DNA of 64,000 bases from Prevotella bivia DSM 20514 (lineage in GTDB: Bacteria; Bacteroidota; Bacteroidia; Bacteroidales; Bacteroidaceae), in NCBI RefSeq assembly GCF_000262545.1, contig NZ_JH660660.1, positions 1,768,482 to 1,832,481 on the forward strand, read 5' to 3'. Both the position numbers and the translations under genes were made by a program. Below are positions 42,935 through 50,658 of the stretch, piece after piece (positions within the stretch are counted from its first letter, which is position 1; every line of letters starts with the position of its first letter). A model generated the notes under the pieces. The model saw only the letters and a list, made by a program, of their open reading frames with translations, made no database searches and was not told where the DNA came from.

Positions 42935-43072
42935 GCGCTATAATGTAAAATATATTCATTTACGTTATACAGTGTATAAGCGTTTACATCGCAATACATC
43001 ACCTTTCACGCATCAAAAGGTGATCGTTTACATCTATAAAGGTCATCTTTTGCAATGCAAAAGATGACCTTT
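42935..43072 (+). repeat. Double-hairpin intergenic repeat, about 138 bp
   Basis: A left AT-rich part (GCGCTATAATGTAAAA) leads into GCGTTTACATCGCAATACAT. Two palindromes follow: ATCACCTTT with AAAGGTGAT, and AAAGGTCATCTTTTGC with GCAAAAGATGACCTTT (16-bp perfect stem, AAT loop region). The reverse complement of 55284-55423 matches it over its whole length by eye. No gene lies inside. The following 43073-43357 is AT-rich and also without a credible gene. Confidence 0.8.
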
Positions 43073-43357
43073 AGCGAGGCGCTGAATGTCAGATAGTTGC
43101 AAAGCTTATAAGCAAGCAGTAAGCCGATACGCTTTGTCCGCTTTTTTCTTAGCTCAACTTTTACCCCCTCTATCAATATTTTATTGCTGCTATATAAAAT
43201 CCTGTTTTTATATTTTAATTTCTTTACTAATAGGCAATGAGAACTGTCCGATAAGTATTCTTGCTGAATACGAATTTAGGGTTGACTCTACGTGGGCTTT
43301 GTGGCTAGTAGGAATCATAGTTTTTTGCTATATAATAAGCTATTATTACTATTTTTT

Positions 43358-43388
43358 TTTGTTGTACCCTAAAAAACACTTATCTTTG
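43358..43388 (+). promoter_or_regulatory. Promoter upstream of ribE (-33 TTTG, -7 TATCTTTG)
   Basis: TTTG at 43358-43361 and TATCTTTG at 43381-43388 are 19 nt apart. The start of transcription would be near 43395, giving a leader of about 254 nt before the ribE ATG. Confidence 0.75.
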
Positions 43389-43394
43389 CACTTA

Positions 43395-43609
43395 CAAAAA
43401 AGAATTTAAAGAAACGGGTCGTATCGATTCGATTGGGATAGTCATCAAATAAAATAGAAAACCCGAGATGACTTCTTTTGTTAATGGCGGGCCACATAAA
43501 ATCGTGAAAACGACTAAGCCGCAAGGTCAGTGGATTACAAAGACGAGGAGCTCTCTTATCATTGATACTCGGACTTTTCATCACATCATCGATACGGCTC
43601 TTTTTTTTT
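43395..43609 (+). ncRNA. Candidate structured leader RNA (or small RNA) before ribE
   Basis: The transcript from the promoter at 43358-43388 would contain CGGGT/ACCCG (43415-43419, 43461-43465), GTCATC/GATGAC (43441-43446, 43467-43472) and a long-range CGTATCGAT/ATCGATACG pairing (43420-43428, 43588-43596). These cannot all form at once, so alternative folds are possible. The right arm is followed by GCTC and nine T, like a terminator. The conserved core of the FMN riboswitch is not present. The region is GC-richer than the flanks. A frame at 43468-43701 overlaps it but looks less likely. Confidence 0.4.
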
Positions 43610-43648
43610 ATCACGTTATAAAAACATTTTCTAAAACGATTTTATACT

Positions 43649-44254
43649 ATGTTCTCAGGTATTGTAGAAGAAATGGCTACTATTGTAGCTATAGAGCATG
43701 AACAAGAAAATATCCATTTCACACTTACTTGTTCTTTCACAAGCGAACTAGGTATTGATCAAAGCATCTCGCACAATGGCGTATGCCTTACGGTAGTTCG
43801 TTTAGATGGCGACCGTTATACGGTAACAGCCATGAGGGAGACGCTGGTTCGCTCTAATCTAGGTTTGCTACAAGTGGGCGATCACATCAATGTGGAGCGT
43901 TCTATGATTATGAATGGTAGGCTTGATGGGCATATTGTTCAGGGGCATGTAGATGAGACGGCAAAGTGTGTGGGGATAAAAGATGCAGAAGGTAGTACCT
44001 ATTATACCTTTGAGTACCCTTTTAGTAAAGCAATGGCAGCACGTGGTTATTTCACGGTCGATAAGGGGTCGGTAACCGTCAATGGTGTTTCGCTCACCGT
44101 ATGCGAACCAACCGAAAATACTTTTACCGTGGCGATCATTCCTTATACTAAAGCGAATACCAACTTTAAATATATAAAGGTGGGCACTGTTGTTAATATA
44201 GAGTTTGACATCTTAGGTAAATACATTGCTCGTTTGCATGCAATAGCAGAGTAA
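43649..44254 (+). CDS. ribE: Riboflavin synthase (alpha subunit type)
   Basis: The enzyme converts two 6,7-dimethyl-8-ribityllumazine molecules to riboflavin. The 201-residue product has the two tandem lumazine-binding barrels: MFSGIVEEMATIVAIE (residues 1-16), SISHNGVCLTVVRL, then GHIVQGHVDETAKC and VTVNGVSLTVCEPT from the second barrel. The length is standard. No other riboflavin gene is next to it. The long leader and its T-run suggest control by attenuation. The gene ends at a 16-bp terminator (44318-44356). Riboflavin also supplies the flavins of the NQR complex encoded at the right end of the window. Confidence 0.96.
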   Translation: MFSGIVEEMATIVAIEHEQENIHFTLTCSFTSELGIDQSISHNGVCLTVVRLDGDRYTVTAMRETLVRSNLGLLQVGDHINVERSMIMNGRLDGHIVQGHVDETAKCVGIKDAEGSTYYTFEYPFSKAMAARGYFTVDKGSVTVNGVSLTVCEPTENTFTVAIIPYTKANTNFKYIKVGTVVNIEFDILGKYIARLHAIAE

Positions 44255-44317
44255 GCTTTATGCGCTTCAAAATGTATGCTATTGTTATGTATTTTTGTTG
44301 GCTGTTCCTTTATACGC

Positions 44318-44356
44318 AAAACGGCATTGTTTCAAAAGCTGAAACAATGCCGTTTT
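44318..44356 (+). terminator. Intrinsic terminator of ribE
   Basis: AAAACGGCATTGTTTC and GAAACAATGCCGTTTT form a perfect 16-bp stem with a 7-nt loop and end in T. It lies between ribE and the convergent gldB-like gene and can serve both. Confidence 0.88.
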
Positions 44357-44425
44357 GTTATTTTCCTGTTATTCTTGGCAAATCTAACGTTCTTGTTAAT
44401 ATTGTATATTCTGTTTAGACCTTTA

Positions 44426-45232
44426 TTAATTCAAATTAGCAAAACCAGAGAAGTCAGTCGATTCTAGCAATTCTTCAAATTTGATATTTGGATTTATTTT
44501 CATAAACTTGGAAACCATGTCAACATATTTTCCCTTATAGTAGTTGTTATTCATGGCTTTGTTTGCCACCCATTGTATTTTTGCCATGTGAATATCGCGT
44601 TCAAACTGTGGGCGGAAGTCGTAATTGCGAAGCGGATAAAGACTCATAAGGTAGAACATAAGACAATCGGGGATGATATTATCCCTTGTCATTTGTTTAC
44701 GTTGCTGTTTTATATAATATTTGTTATAGATAGGGTAATCTTCACCAAGGTATTTATCAAGCGAAATACCAATTTTACCATCTCCTGCAACAATACTTTG
44801 ATCAAGCGCAGATATTTGGGTATAAACCTTTGGTATTTGCAGGTTAGGAATTTGTTGTTCTAGCCTTGCAAACGCAATACTAAGCTCTTTTTGGATGTCG
44901 TTAATATTGCTATACTTTGATTGTACAGAAGATATAATGGTTTGAAGGGTAGTGTCTTGATAGAACTTTAGAAACTTTGAGTTTATATCAGGATCGGTAA
45001 TTTGCCCAATCTTTAATACTTTCTCTATCAAAGTTCTTGTTTCAAAAGGAAATTCAGTACTCATTTGTTGTAGGGCAGAGTAATCTCCGACTGTTAGATA
45101 ACGGTATTCTAACCGATCAAACCTTTCTATCTTAATGAGCCGATCATCACTCTTGTTGTCGTCAGTCCATTTAAATTGGCAACCAACACAAACAAGTAAC
45201 GATAATAGCAATATGAAGTATATTTTTTTCAC
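44426..45232 (-). CDS. gldB: GldB-family gliding-type lipoprotein
   Basis: The GTG at 45232 gives MKKIYFILLLSLLVCVGCQF, a lipoprotein signal with the lipid cysteine at 18. A longer frame from a TTG at 45265 would begin inside the TACTTTTG box (45263-45270) and is rejected. The 268-residue product contains RFDRLEYRYLTVGDY, SLDKYLGEDYPIYN and YDFRPQFERDIHMAKIQWVANK, typical of GldB. In Flavobacterium GldB is needed for gliding, but the family is also kept in non-gliding Bacteroidales, where it probably has an envelope role. It stands alone. Confidence 0.85.
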   Translation of the reverse strand: MKKIYFILLLSLLVCVGCQFKWTDDNKSDDRLIKIERFDRLEYRYLTVGDYSALQQMSTEFPFETRTLIEKVLKIGQITDPDINSKFLKFYQDTTLQTIISSVQSKYSNINDIQKELSIAFARLEQQIPNLQIPKVYTQISALDQSIVAGDGKIGISLDKYLGEDYPIYNKYYIKQQRKQMTRDNIIPDCLMFYLMSLYPLRNYDFRPQFERDIHMAKIQWVANKAMNNNYYKGKYVDMVSKFMKINPNIKFEELLESTDFSGFANLN

Positions 45233-45262
45233 GAGTAAGATACAAATTACGAATTGACGACA

Positions 45263-45270
45263 CAAAAGTA
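45263..45270 (-). promoter_or_regulatory. -7 box TACTTTTG of the gldB-like gene
   Basis: The box is 30 nt before the GTG at 45232 on the minus strand and decides the start choice. From 45271 to 45778 the sequence is strongly AT-rich with no gene, RNA or clear hairpin that I can see. Confidence 0.55.
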
Positions 45271-45778
45271 CTAAAAAATATGTTTTTGTGCAAGTACTTT
45301 TATAAAATAATTAAAAAATAAGTTTGCTTTTGTTTATTTTTCTTTTTGCATTCTTTTTTGTTTTATTCGGATAATATTCATCTTGCGCTCTATGCTATAA
45401 CGTTTATTTCTTATGATAAGTAGCTAATCTTACCTTTTGTTTTATTGCCAAAGTTTAGGTGTTTATGAAAATATATAAATACTTGTAAATATGAATGTTA
45501 TAGCTTTTTGTTTTGTTCTATGGCATTTTATAATTATTCTCTTAATTCTCTTTTCTAAGAAGTTTCTTCCCCCCTGCTAATTATAGAAATATATTAAAAA
45601 TATGGAGCTATTACACAGGGTTTGATGTGTGAGAATGTGTTTTTTTGATTGCTAAAAAAAATTAACTAATAATTTCGGTAAGATCTATTTTGATGATGGA
45701 GATAGTATTCAAGTTGAAGCTATTAATAACTACCTTTAATATGCCTTCGGTAATATCAAGGCTTTCAAAAACTTTTTG

Positions 45779-45786
45779 TACCTTTG
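45779..45786 (+). promoter_or_regulatory. -7 box TACCTTTG of the HAD-CDF unit
   Basis: The box lies 20 nt upstream of the ATG at 45807. A -33 box is not clear. Confidence 0.55.
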
Positions 45787-45806
45787 TATCTTAAAATAAA
45801 TAAATT

Positions 45807-46595
45807 ATGGCTGTTCGAGCAATATTTTTCGATATAGATGGTACATTGGTATCATTCAAGACACATAAAATTCCTGCTTCCACGATTGAAGCAATTAGGA
45901 TAGTTAAGGATAAGGGTATTAAAATTTTTATTTCGACGGGTCGTCCAAAATCGTTTATCACGAATTTAAAGGAAATAGAACATTTAATAGATGGTTATAT
46001 TTCATTTAACGGAGCGCTTGCCCAAGTAGGCAATGATGTTATTTTTATGAAGGAATTGCCCAAAGAGGATATTCGTAGGATGATGGAAGATGCTACTACA
46101 CGTAATTATACCTTGGCTATTTGTGGTAGAGATAAGGTGGCTATTCATAATTATAGCCATATTTTTACAGAACTATTTGTGGAAGGTTTGGGGGTCGATT
46201 CTGTGGATCTTAATGATAAAGTGGAGCCTTTACTCGAAATGCCTATTTTGCAGATGTCTCCTTTCTTCACCGTTGACGATGAAAAGCTGATTATGCCAAA
46301 GTTGGTAGGTTGTGAGTCGTTGCGTTGGCATCCCTTGTTTACTGATATTTCGTCACGTGGTATTCACAAGGGAATGATTTTGCCAAAGGTGGCAGCGTAT
46401 ATTGGGGTGGATATTAACGACTGTGTTGCTTTTGGCGATGGGGGCAATGATAAAGGAATGTTGGAAGTCGTTGGTATTGGTGTGGCTATGGGTAATGCTA
46501 ATGACGATGTAAAAGCCGTTGCTGATTATGTTACAACAACGGTGGATGATAATGGTATTGCAAATGCTTTTAAACACTTTAAGCTTATTGATTAA
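45807..46595 (+). CDS. Cof-type HAD-IIB hydrolase
   Basis: The 262-residue protein has HAD motif I FFDIDGTLV (residues about 7-15, nucleophile D9), motif II STGRP, motif III KGMILPK and motif IV DCVAFGDGGNDKGMLEVVG. The cap lies between motifs II and III, as in IIB (Cof) members, which dephosphorylate sugar phosphates, FMN or related metabolites. The exact substrate cannot be read. The stop codon overlaps the ATG of the next gene by one base, so a CDF-type transporter is made from the same mRNA. It is cytoplasmic. Confidence 0.92.
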   Translation: MAVRAIFFDIDGTLVSFKTHKIPASTIEAIRIVKDKGIKIFISTGRPKSFITNLKEIEHLIDGYISFNGALAQVGNDVIFMKELPKEDIRRMMEDATTRNYTLAICGRDKVAIHNYSHIFTELFVEGLGVDSVDLNDKVEPLLEMPILQMSPFFTVDDEKLIMPKLVGCESLRWHPLFTDISSRGIHKGMILPKVAAYIGVDINDCVAFGDGGNDKGMLEVVGIGVAMGNANDDVKAVADYVTTTVDDNGIANAFKHFKLID

Positions 46596-47266
46596 TGGGA
46601 GGAATAGCAATTACAGCTATGGGTAATAAGAATATTTCACCTTATTATATAGAAGAACGTCGCACACTGTTTGTTATAGTGCTTACGTTTATAGTTATGT
46701 TAGCAGAAGTGTTGATAGGTTATTTCTCTAAATCTATGGCACTTGTAGCCGATGGTATCCACATGGGATCTCATGTGATGCTCATAGGTTTAAATCTCTT
46801 TGCCTATTATTTTGTTCGTAAGCAAAAAGAAAGGAATAATCATACTTACGATGCAGATAAGATTATGCAGTTATCGGCATTTACAAGTGGACTACTGCTG
46901 CTGCTTATGTCGGTGTTTATATGTAGTGAAGGTTTTGAACACATGGAAGCGCATCACCACATAGAAAATTTGCCGCTAGCACTAAGTATTGCTGTTGTGG
47001 GATTGGTGGTTAACTCTATTAGTGCTCGTGTACTCCATTCGGATCACTTTGAGAACAATCCCAATAATCATGCTGCCTATCTGCATGTAATGAGTGATGT
47101 GTTGGTAAAAATAGGCGTTATAATCGGGCTTATTTGTTCATATATTTGGGACATTACGTGGCTTGATGCTATTGTGGCAATGATAACAGGTGTGATTGTT
47201 TTGATGTGGGCAATCGGCTTGTTGAAAAGAATGGCGAAAAGTTTAACAAAGAATTTAGGTGTATAA
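46595..47266 (+). CDS. Cation diffusion facilitator-type metal transporter
   Basis: The 223-residue product has six hydrophobic segments and the CDF metal site ALVADGIHMGSHVML, in which ADGxHMxxH is the variant seen in DmeF/CzcD-like proteins. A second site reads HAAYLHVMSDVLVKIG. A histidine-rich loop (MEAHHHIENL) lies between. It ends right after the sixth segment, so the usual cytoplasmic dimerisation domain is missing or very short. It probably exports zinc, cobalt or a similar ion from the cytoplasm. A Fur-family gene lies 300 nt downstream behind the tRNA. Confidence 0.85.
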   Translation: MGGIAITAMGNKNISPYYIEERRTLFVIVLTFIVMLAEVLIGYFSKSMALVADGIHMGSHVMLIGLNLFAYYFVRKQKERNNHTYDADKIMQLSAFTSGLLLLLMSVFICSEGFEHMEAHHHIENLPLALSIAVVGLVVNSISARVLHSDHFENNPNNHAAYLHVMSDVLVKIGVIIGLICSYIWDITWLDAIVAMITGVIVLMWAIGLLKRMAKSLTKNLGV

Positions 47267-47298
47267 TTTGGATATATAAATAATTCTTATTACCTTTG
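47267..47298 (+). promoter_or_regulatory. Promoter of tRNA-Lys (-33 TTTG, -7 TACCTTTG)
   Basis: TTTG at 47267-47270 and TACCTTTG at 47291-47298 are 20 nt apart. The -33 box lies directly behind the stop codon of the CDF gene. Confidence 0.75.
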
Positions 47299-47329
47299 CA
47301 CTCGCTTTTAAGAACGGAAGCATAATGGA

Positions 47330-47402
47330 GATCCGCTAGCTCAGCTGGTAGAGCACAACACTTTTAATGTTGGGGTCATGGGTTCGAGCCCCATGCGGAT
47401 CA
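47330..47402 (+). tRNA. tRNA-Lys (anticodon TTT)
   Basis: The cloverleaf is complete: acceptor GATCCGC with GCGGATC, D arm GCTC/GAGC, anticodon stem CAACA with TGTTG around the loop CTTTTAA (anticodon TTT at 47363-47365), and T arm ATGGG/CCCAT around TTCGAGC. The discriminator base is A and the CCA end is not encoded. It has its own promoter and terminator. Confidence 0.97.
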
Positions 47403-47407
47403 CGAAG

Positions 47408-47432
47408 AAGGAGTGCAATTGCACTCCTTTTC
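47408..47432 (+). terminator. Terminator of tRNA-Lys
   Basis: AAGGAGTGC and GCACTCCTT pair perfectly around AATT, followed by T. It begins 6 nt after the tRNA. The next 130 nt up to the Fur-family gene show no further signal. Confidence 0.88.
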
Positions 47433-47561
47433 TTGTTTATATTCAGCTAGTTACGTTATTATTAAGGCTTTACGCTTAATTGTGGGGGTAATGACTAAAA
47501 CATTAAGATTTAATAATTCGTATGCACACCTATACGCAAATTTCGTAAAAGGCAGATAAAT

Positions 47562-47996
47562 ATGATGATGGAAAAAGAAAATATAGAAGATTTACTATTA
47601 GAACATAATATTCGTCCTACAGCAAATAGGGTGCTCATTGTAAGAACATTGGCAATGAGTGGAGCTCCTTTGTCGGTAAAAGACTTTGAAAAAAAACTGT
47701 TAACGATAGATAAATCGAATATATTTCGTACACTTACTTTATTTAAAGAGCATCATTTGGTTCATCAGATAGAAGAAGGGAATGGTATGACAGCATACGA
47801 GCTCTGTTTACGCCATAGCCATGACGAGGATGACGATGTGCATGTGCATTTTTATTGTGAAAGTTGCCAACACACTTTCTGTCTTTACAATACACCCATT
47901 CCTGCTATTGTTGTCCCGAATGGTTTTCAGGTTGCGGGTGCCAATTATCTAGTAAAGGGCATTTGTCCTGCATGTGCGAAGAAAACTAAAAAATAG
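47562..47996 (+). CDS. Fur-family metal-responsive regulator
   Basis: The 144-residue protein has the winged-helix N-terminal domain (NIRPTANRVLIVRTLAMSGAP to KSNIFRTLTLFKEHHLV) and a C-terminal domain with HSHDEDDDVHVHFYCESC and GICPAC, two CxxC pairs that form the structural zinc site, plus histidines for the regulatory metal. Zur is possible because a CDF-type transporter lies upstream, but Fur or PerR cannot be excluded. It starts MMMEK, with the first ATG at 47562. It is cytoplasmic and DNA-binding. No operator is recognised. Confidence 0.9.
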   Translation: MMMEKENIEDLLLEHNIRPTANRVLIVRTLAMSGAPLSVKDFEKKLLTIDKSNIFRTLTLFKEHHLVHQIEEGNGMTAYELCLRHSHDEDDDVHVHFYCESCQHTFCLYNTPIPAIVVPNGFQVAGANYLVKGICPACAKKTKK

Positions 47997-48028
47997 CTCT
48001 TACTTATTCTCTCGATCTAGAATTTCAT

Positions 48029-48036
48029 TACCTTTG
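48029..48036 (+). promoter_or_regulatory. -7 box TACCTTTG upstream of murF-alr
   Basis: The box gives a leader of about 115 nt before the ATG at 48159. No strong hairpin is seen in it. Confidence 0.55.
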
Positions 48037-48158
48037 TATTATGTTAGCGGTTTAAGGTTAGTTATATAACGTTGAATGTTTTCAGGACGAATTTATTCAA
48101 TCTGCATATTTCTAAACCCTTGTTAAACGATGACTACAATATATAAACGCCATAGAAA

Positions 48159-50639
48159 ATGAATTATAGTATTGAGAAAGTGGCTACCCTTGTGGGAGCA
48201 TGTCGTTATGGTAATGTAGAGACAAATATCAGTTTCTTATTGACTGATAGTCGTTCCCTTTGTTTTCCTGAAGAAACCTTATTCTTTGCGCTAAAGTCTG
48301 AGCGTAATGATGGATACCATTATATTCCAGAACTCTACAGTCGTGGTGTTCGCAATTTTGTTGTAGAAGCTATTCCTGAAAATTGGGATATGCTTTATCC
48401 ACAATCTAACTTTTTAGAAGTTTCTAAAACCATTGAGGCTTTGCAACGATTAGCAACGTGTCATCGCGCTGAGTTTCATGTCCCAGTGATTGGTATTACG
48501 GGTTCAAATGGTAAGACGGTGGTTAAGGAGTGGCTATATCAATTGCTATCCCCAAATAAGGTCGTTACTCGCTCGCCTCGTAGCTATAATTCACAGATAG
48601 GTGTGCCATTGTCTGTTTGGCTGTTGAATGAACAAACAGAAGTAGGTGTGTTTGAAGCAGGTATCAGTGAAAGAGGCGAGATGAAAGCTTTGCGCGAAAT
48701 TATCCAGCCCACCATTGGAGTATTCACTAGTCTTGGTGAAGCCCATCAGGAAAATTTTGCGAGTCTTGAAGAAAAATGTATGGAAAAACTTTGCTTATTC
48801 CGCGATACCAATGCTATTGTTTATCCATTGGATGAGGAATTAGTGGTGCGTTGTATAAAGACCCTCAATTATAAAAATACCATTCTAGGGTGGTCAAAGA
48901 AAGATAGTAATGCTACACTTTTTGTGAAAGAAATCAAGAAGGCAGAATTGACAACTACCATTACTTATGTGTGGCAGCAAGGCAAAGAAGCAAGTTATAC
49001 CATTCCTTTTATAGATGATGCTAGTGTAGAAAATTCTATTACGAGTGCTATTATCTGTCTACATCTAGGTGTTGAGGTAAAAACTTTGGCAGAACGTATG
49101 CCACAGCTTGAGCCTGTAGCTATGCGTCTTGAAGTGAAAGAAGGACAACATGGTTGCACCTTGATAAACGATTCTTATAACTCCGATTTCAACTCTTTAG
49201 ATATAGCCCTTGACTTCATGAACCGTCGTCCAGACCATAAAGGGCGTAAGCGCACATTGATATTGAGCGACATATTTCAAAGTGGAGAAGATGAAAAGAC
49301 GCTTTATCAGCGTGTAGCTTTCTTGGCAGAGAAGCGTGGGGTGGAAAAGTTTATCGGAATTGGTGAGGGCTTGATCAGACAACGTAAAGCTTTTAATAAG
49401 TTTGGTAAGAAGTATTTCTTTGCAACAGTAGGTAGCTTTATTAGTAGTGAGGCATTCAGAGAATTGCGCGATGAAGTGATTCTTCTGAAAGGAGCACGCC
49501 AATTTGGTTTTGATCAATTGACAGAATTGCTCGTAAATAAGGTACATGAGACGGTATTAGAGGTCAATTTGAATGCTGTTGTAGCTAATTTAAATTGGTA
49601 TCGTTCGCTGATGAAACCCGAGACAAAACTTGTTTGCATGATTAAGGCAGATGCTTATGGAGCAGGATCGGTCGAGATAGCTAAAACATTGCAGGATCAT
49701 CGTGTCGATTATCTTGCAGTGGCAGTGGCTGATGAAGGTGTTACCTTGCGCAAGAATGGTATCACCAGCAATATTATGATTATGAATCCAGAGATGTCTT
49801 CATTTAAAACTCTATTCGACTTCGATCTTGAACCTGAGGTATATAGCTTTCGTATCCTAGATGCATTGGTAAAGGCCGCCGAAAAAGAGGGCATTACAGG
49901 CTTCCCTGTTCATATCAAGTTAGATACAGGTATGCACCGTTTAGGTTTTGATCCGATCAGCGATATAGATGAACTTATTAACCGATTGAAGCATCAAAAC
50001 GCAATTATTCCTCGTTCTGTTTTCTCCCACTTTGTAGGTTCAGACAGCGATGGTTTTGACGATTTCTCTGCCCAGCAATTTGCTTTATTTGACGCAGGTA
50101 GTAAAAAGTTGCAAGCTGCTTTTTCTCATAAAATACTTCGCCATATAGATAACTCTGCTGGTATAGAGCATTTTCCCAGCAGGCAGTTGGATATGTGTAG
50201 ATTGGGATTAGGGCTTTATGGTATTAATCCTCGCACCAATGAGCGCATCAATACTATCTCAACATTGAAAACTACGATCTTACAGTTGCGGAATGTTCCA
50301 AGTGGCGATACAGTGGGCTATTCACGTAAGGGTACCATTCAGCATGATAGTGTTATTGCAGCTATCCCTATTGGTTATGCAGATGGCTTAAATCGTCATC
50401 TTGGTAATCGCCATGGCTATTGCCTCGTAGGTGGGCAGAAAGCAGCGTATGTAGGTAACATCTGTATGGATGTGGCAATGATAGATGTAACGGGTATTGA
50501 CTGTAAGGAAGGCGATAGCGTAGAAATATTTGGCGAACATCTTCCTGTTACAGTCCTTAGTGATATTCTTGATACTATTCCTTACGAAATTCTCACGAAT
50601 ATAAGTAATCGTGTAAAGCGAATTTATTTCCAAGATTAA
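48159..50639 (+). CDS. Fused UDP-MurNAc-tripeptide:D-Ala-D-Ala ligase / alanine racemase
   Basis: This 826-residue fusion joins two steps of peptidoglycan precursor synthesis. The MurF half (about 1-450) has the ATP loop GITGSNGKT at 112-120, FEAGISERGEM and LINDSYNSDFNS. The alanine racemase half (about 455-826) has LVCMIKADAYGAG with the pyridoxal-phosphate lysine at about 495, HIKLDTGMHRLGF, and YGINP and YVGNICMDVAMID, which carries the region of the catalytic tyrosine/cysteine environment. The fusion is a known Bacteroidetes arrangement. The enzyme is cytoplasmic. rmuC follows after 19 nt. Confidence 0.95.
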   Translation: MNYSIEKVATLVGACRYGNVETNISFLLTDSRSLCFPEETLFFALKSERNDGYHYIPELYSRGVRNFVVEAIPENWDMLYPQSNFLEVSKTIEALQRLATCHRAEFHVPVIGITGSNGKTVVKEWLYQLLSPNKVVTRSPRSYNSQIGVPLSVWLLNEQTEVGVFEAGISERGEMKALREIIQPTIGVFTSLGEAHQENFASLEEKCMEKLCLFRDTNAIVYPLDEELVVRCIKTLNYKNTILGWSKKDSNATLFVKEIKKAELTTTITYVWQQGKEASYTIPFIDDASVENSITSAIICLHLGVEVKTLAERMPQLEPVAMRLEVKEGQHGCTLINDSYNSDFNSLDIALDFMNRRPDHKGRKRTLILSDIFQSGEDEKTLYQRVAFLAEKRGVEKFIGIGEGLIRQRKAFNKFGKKYFFATVGSFISSEAFRELRDEVILLKGARQFGFDQLTELLVNKVHETVLEVNLNAVVANLNWYRSLMKPETKLVCMIKADAYGAGSVEIAKTLQDHRVDYLAVAVADEGVTLRKNGITSNIMIMNPEMSSFKTLFDFDLEPEVYSFRILDALVKAAEKEGITGFPVHIKLDTGMHRLGFDPISDIDELINRLKHQNAIIPRSVFSHFVGSDSDGFDDFSAQQFALFDAGSKKLQAAFSHKILRHIDNSAGIEHFPSRQLDMCRLGLGLYGINPRTNERINTISTLKTTILQLRNVPSGDTVGYSRKGTIQHDSVIAAIPIGYADGLNRHLGNRHGYCLVGGQKAAYVGNICMDVAMIDVTGIDCKEGDSVEIFGEHLPVTVLSDILDTIPYEILTNISNRVKRIYFQD

Positions 50640-50658
50640 TTTTTAATTATCAACTCCT

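Noticed and set aside
43086..43409. 107-residue hydrophobic ORF on the + strand
   Set aside because: Its 3' part runs through a well-spaced promoter (43358-43388), its composition is that of AT-rich filler with poly-T, and no ribosome site or promoter precedes it.
43395..43648. FMN riboswitch before ribE
   Set aside because: The highly conserved RFN core (AGGGGC..GGGUG..CCGGCGGU-type blocks) is not present in the leader on the + strand.
43468..43701. 77-residue ORF upstream of and overlapping ribE
   Set aside because: It runs through the nine-T tract and into the ribE start in another frame. The paired segments make a structured leader more likely. It is kept as the alternative for that region.
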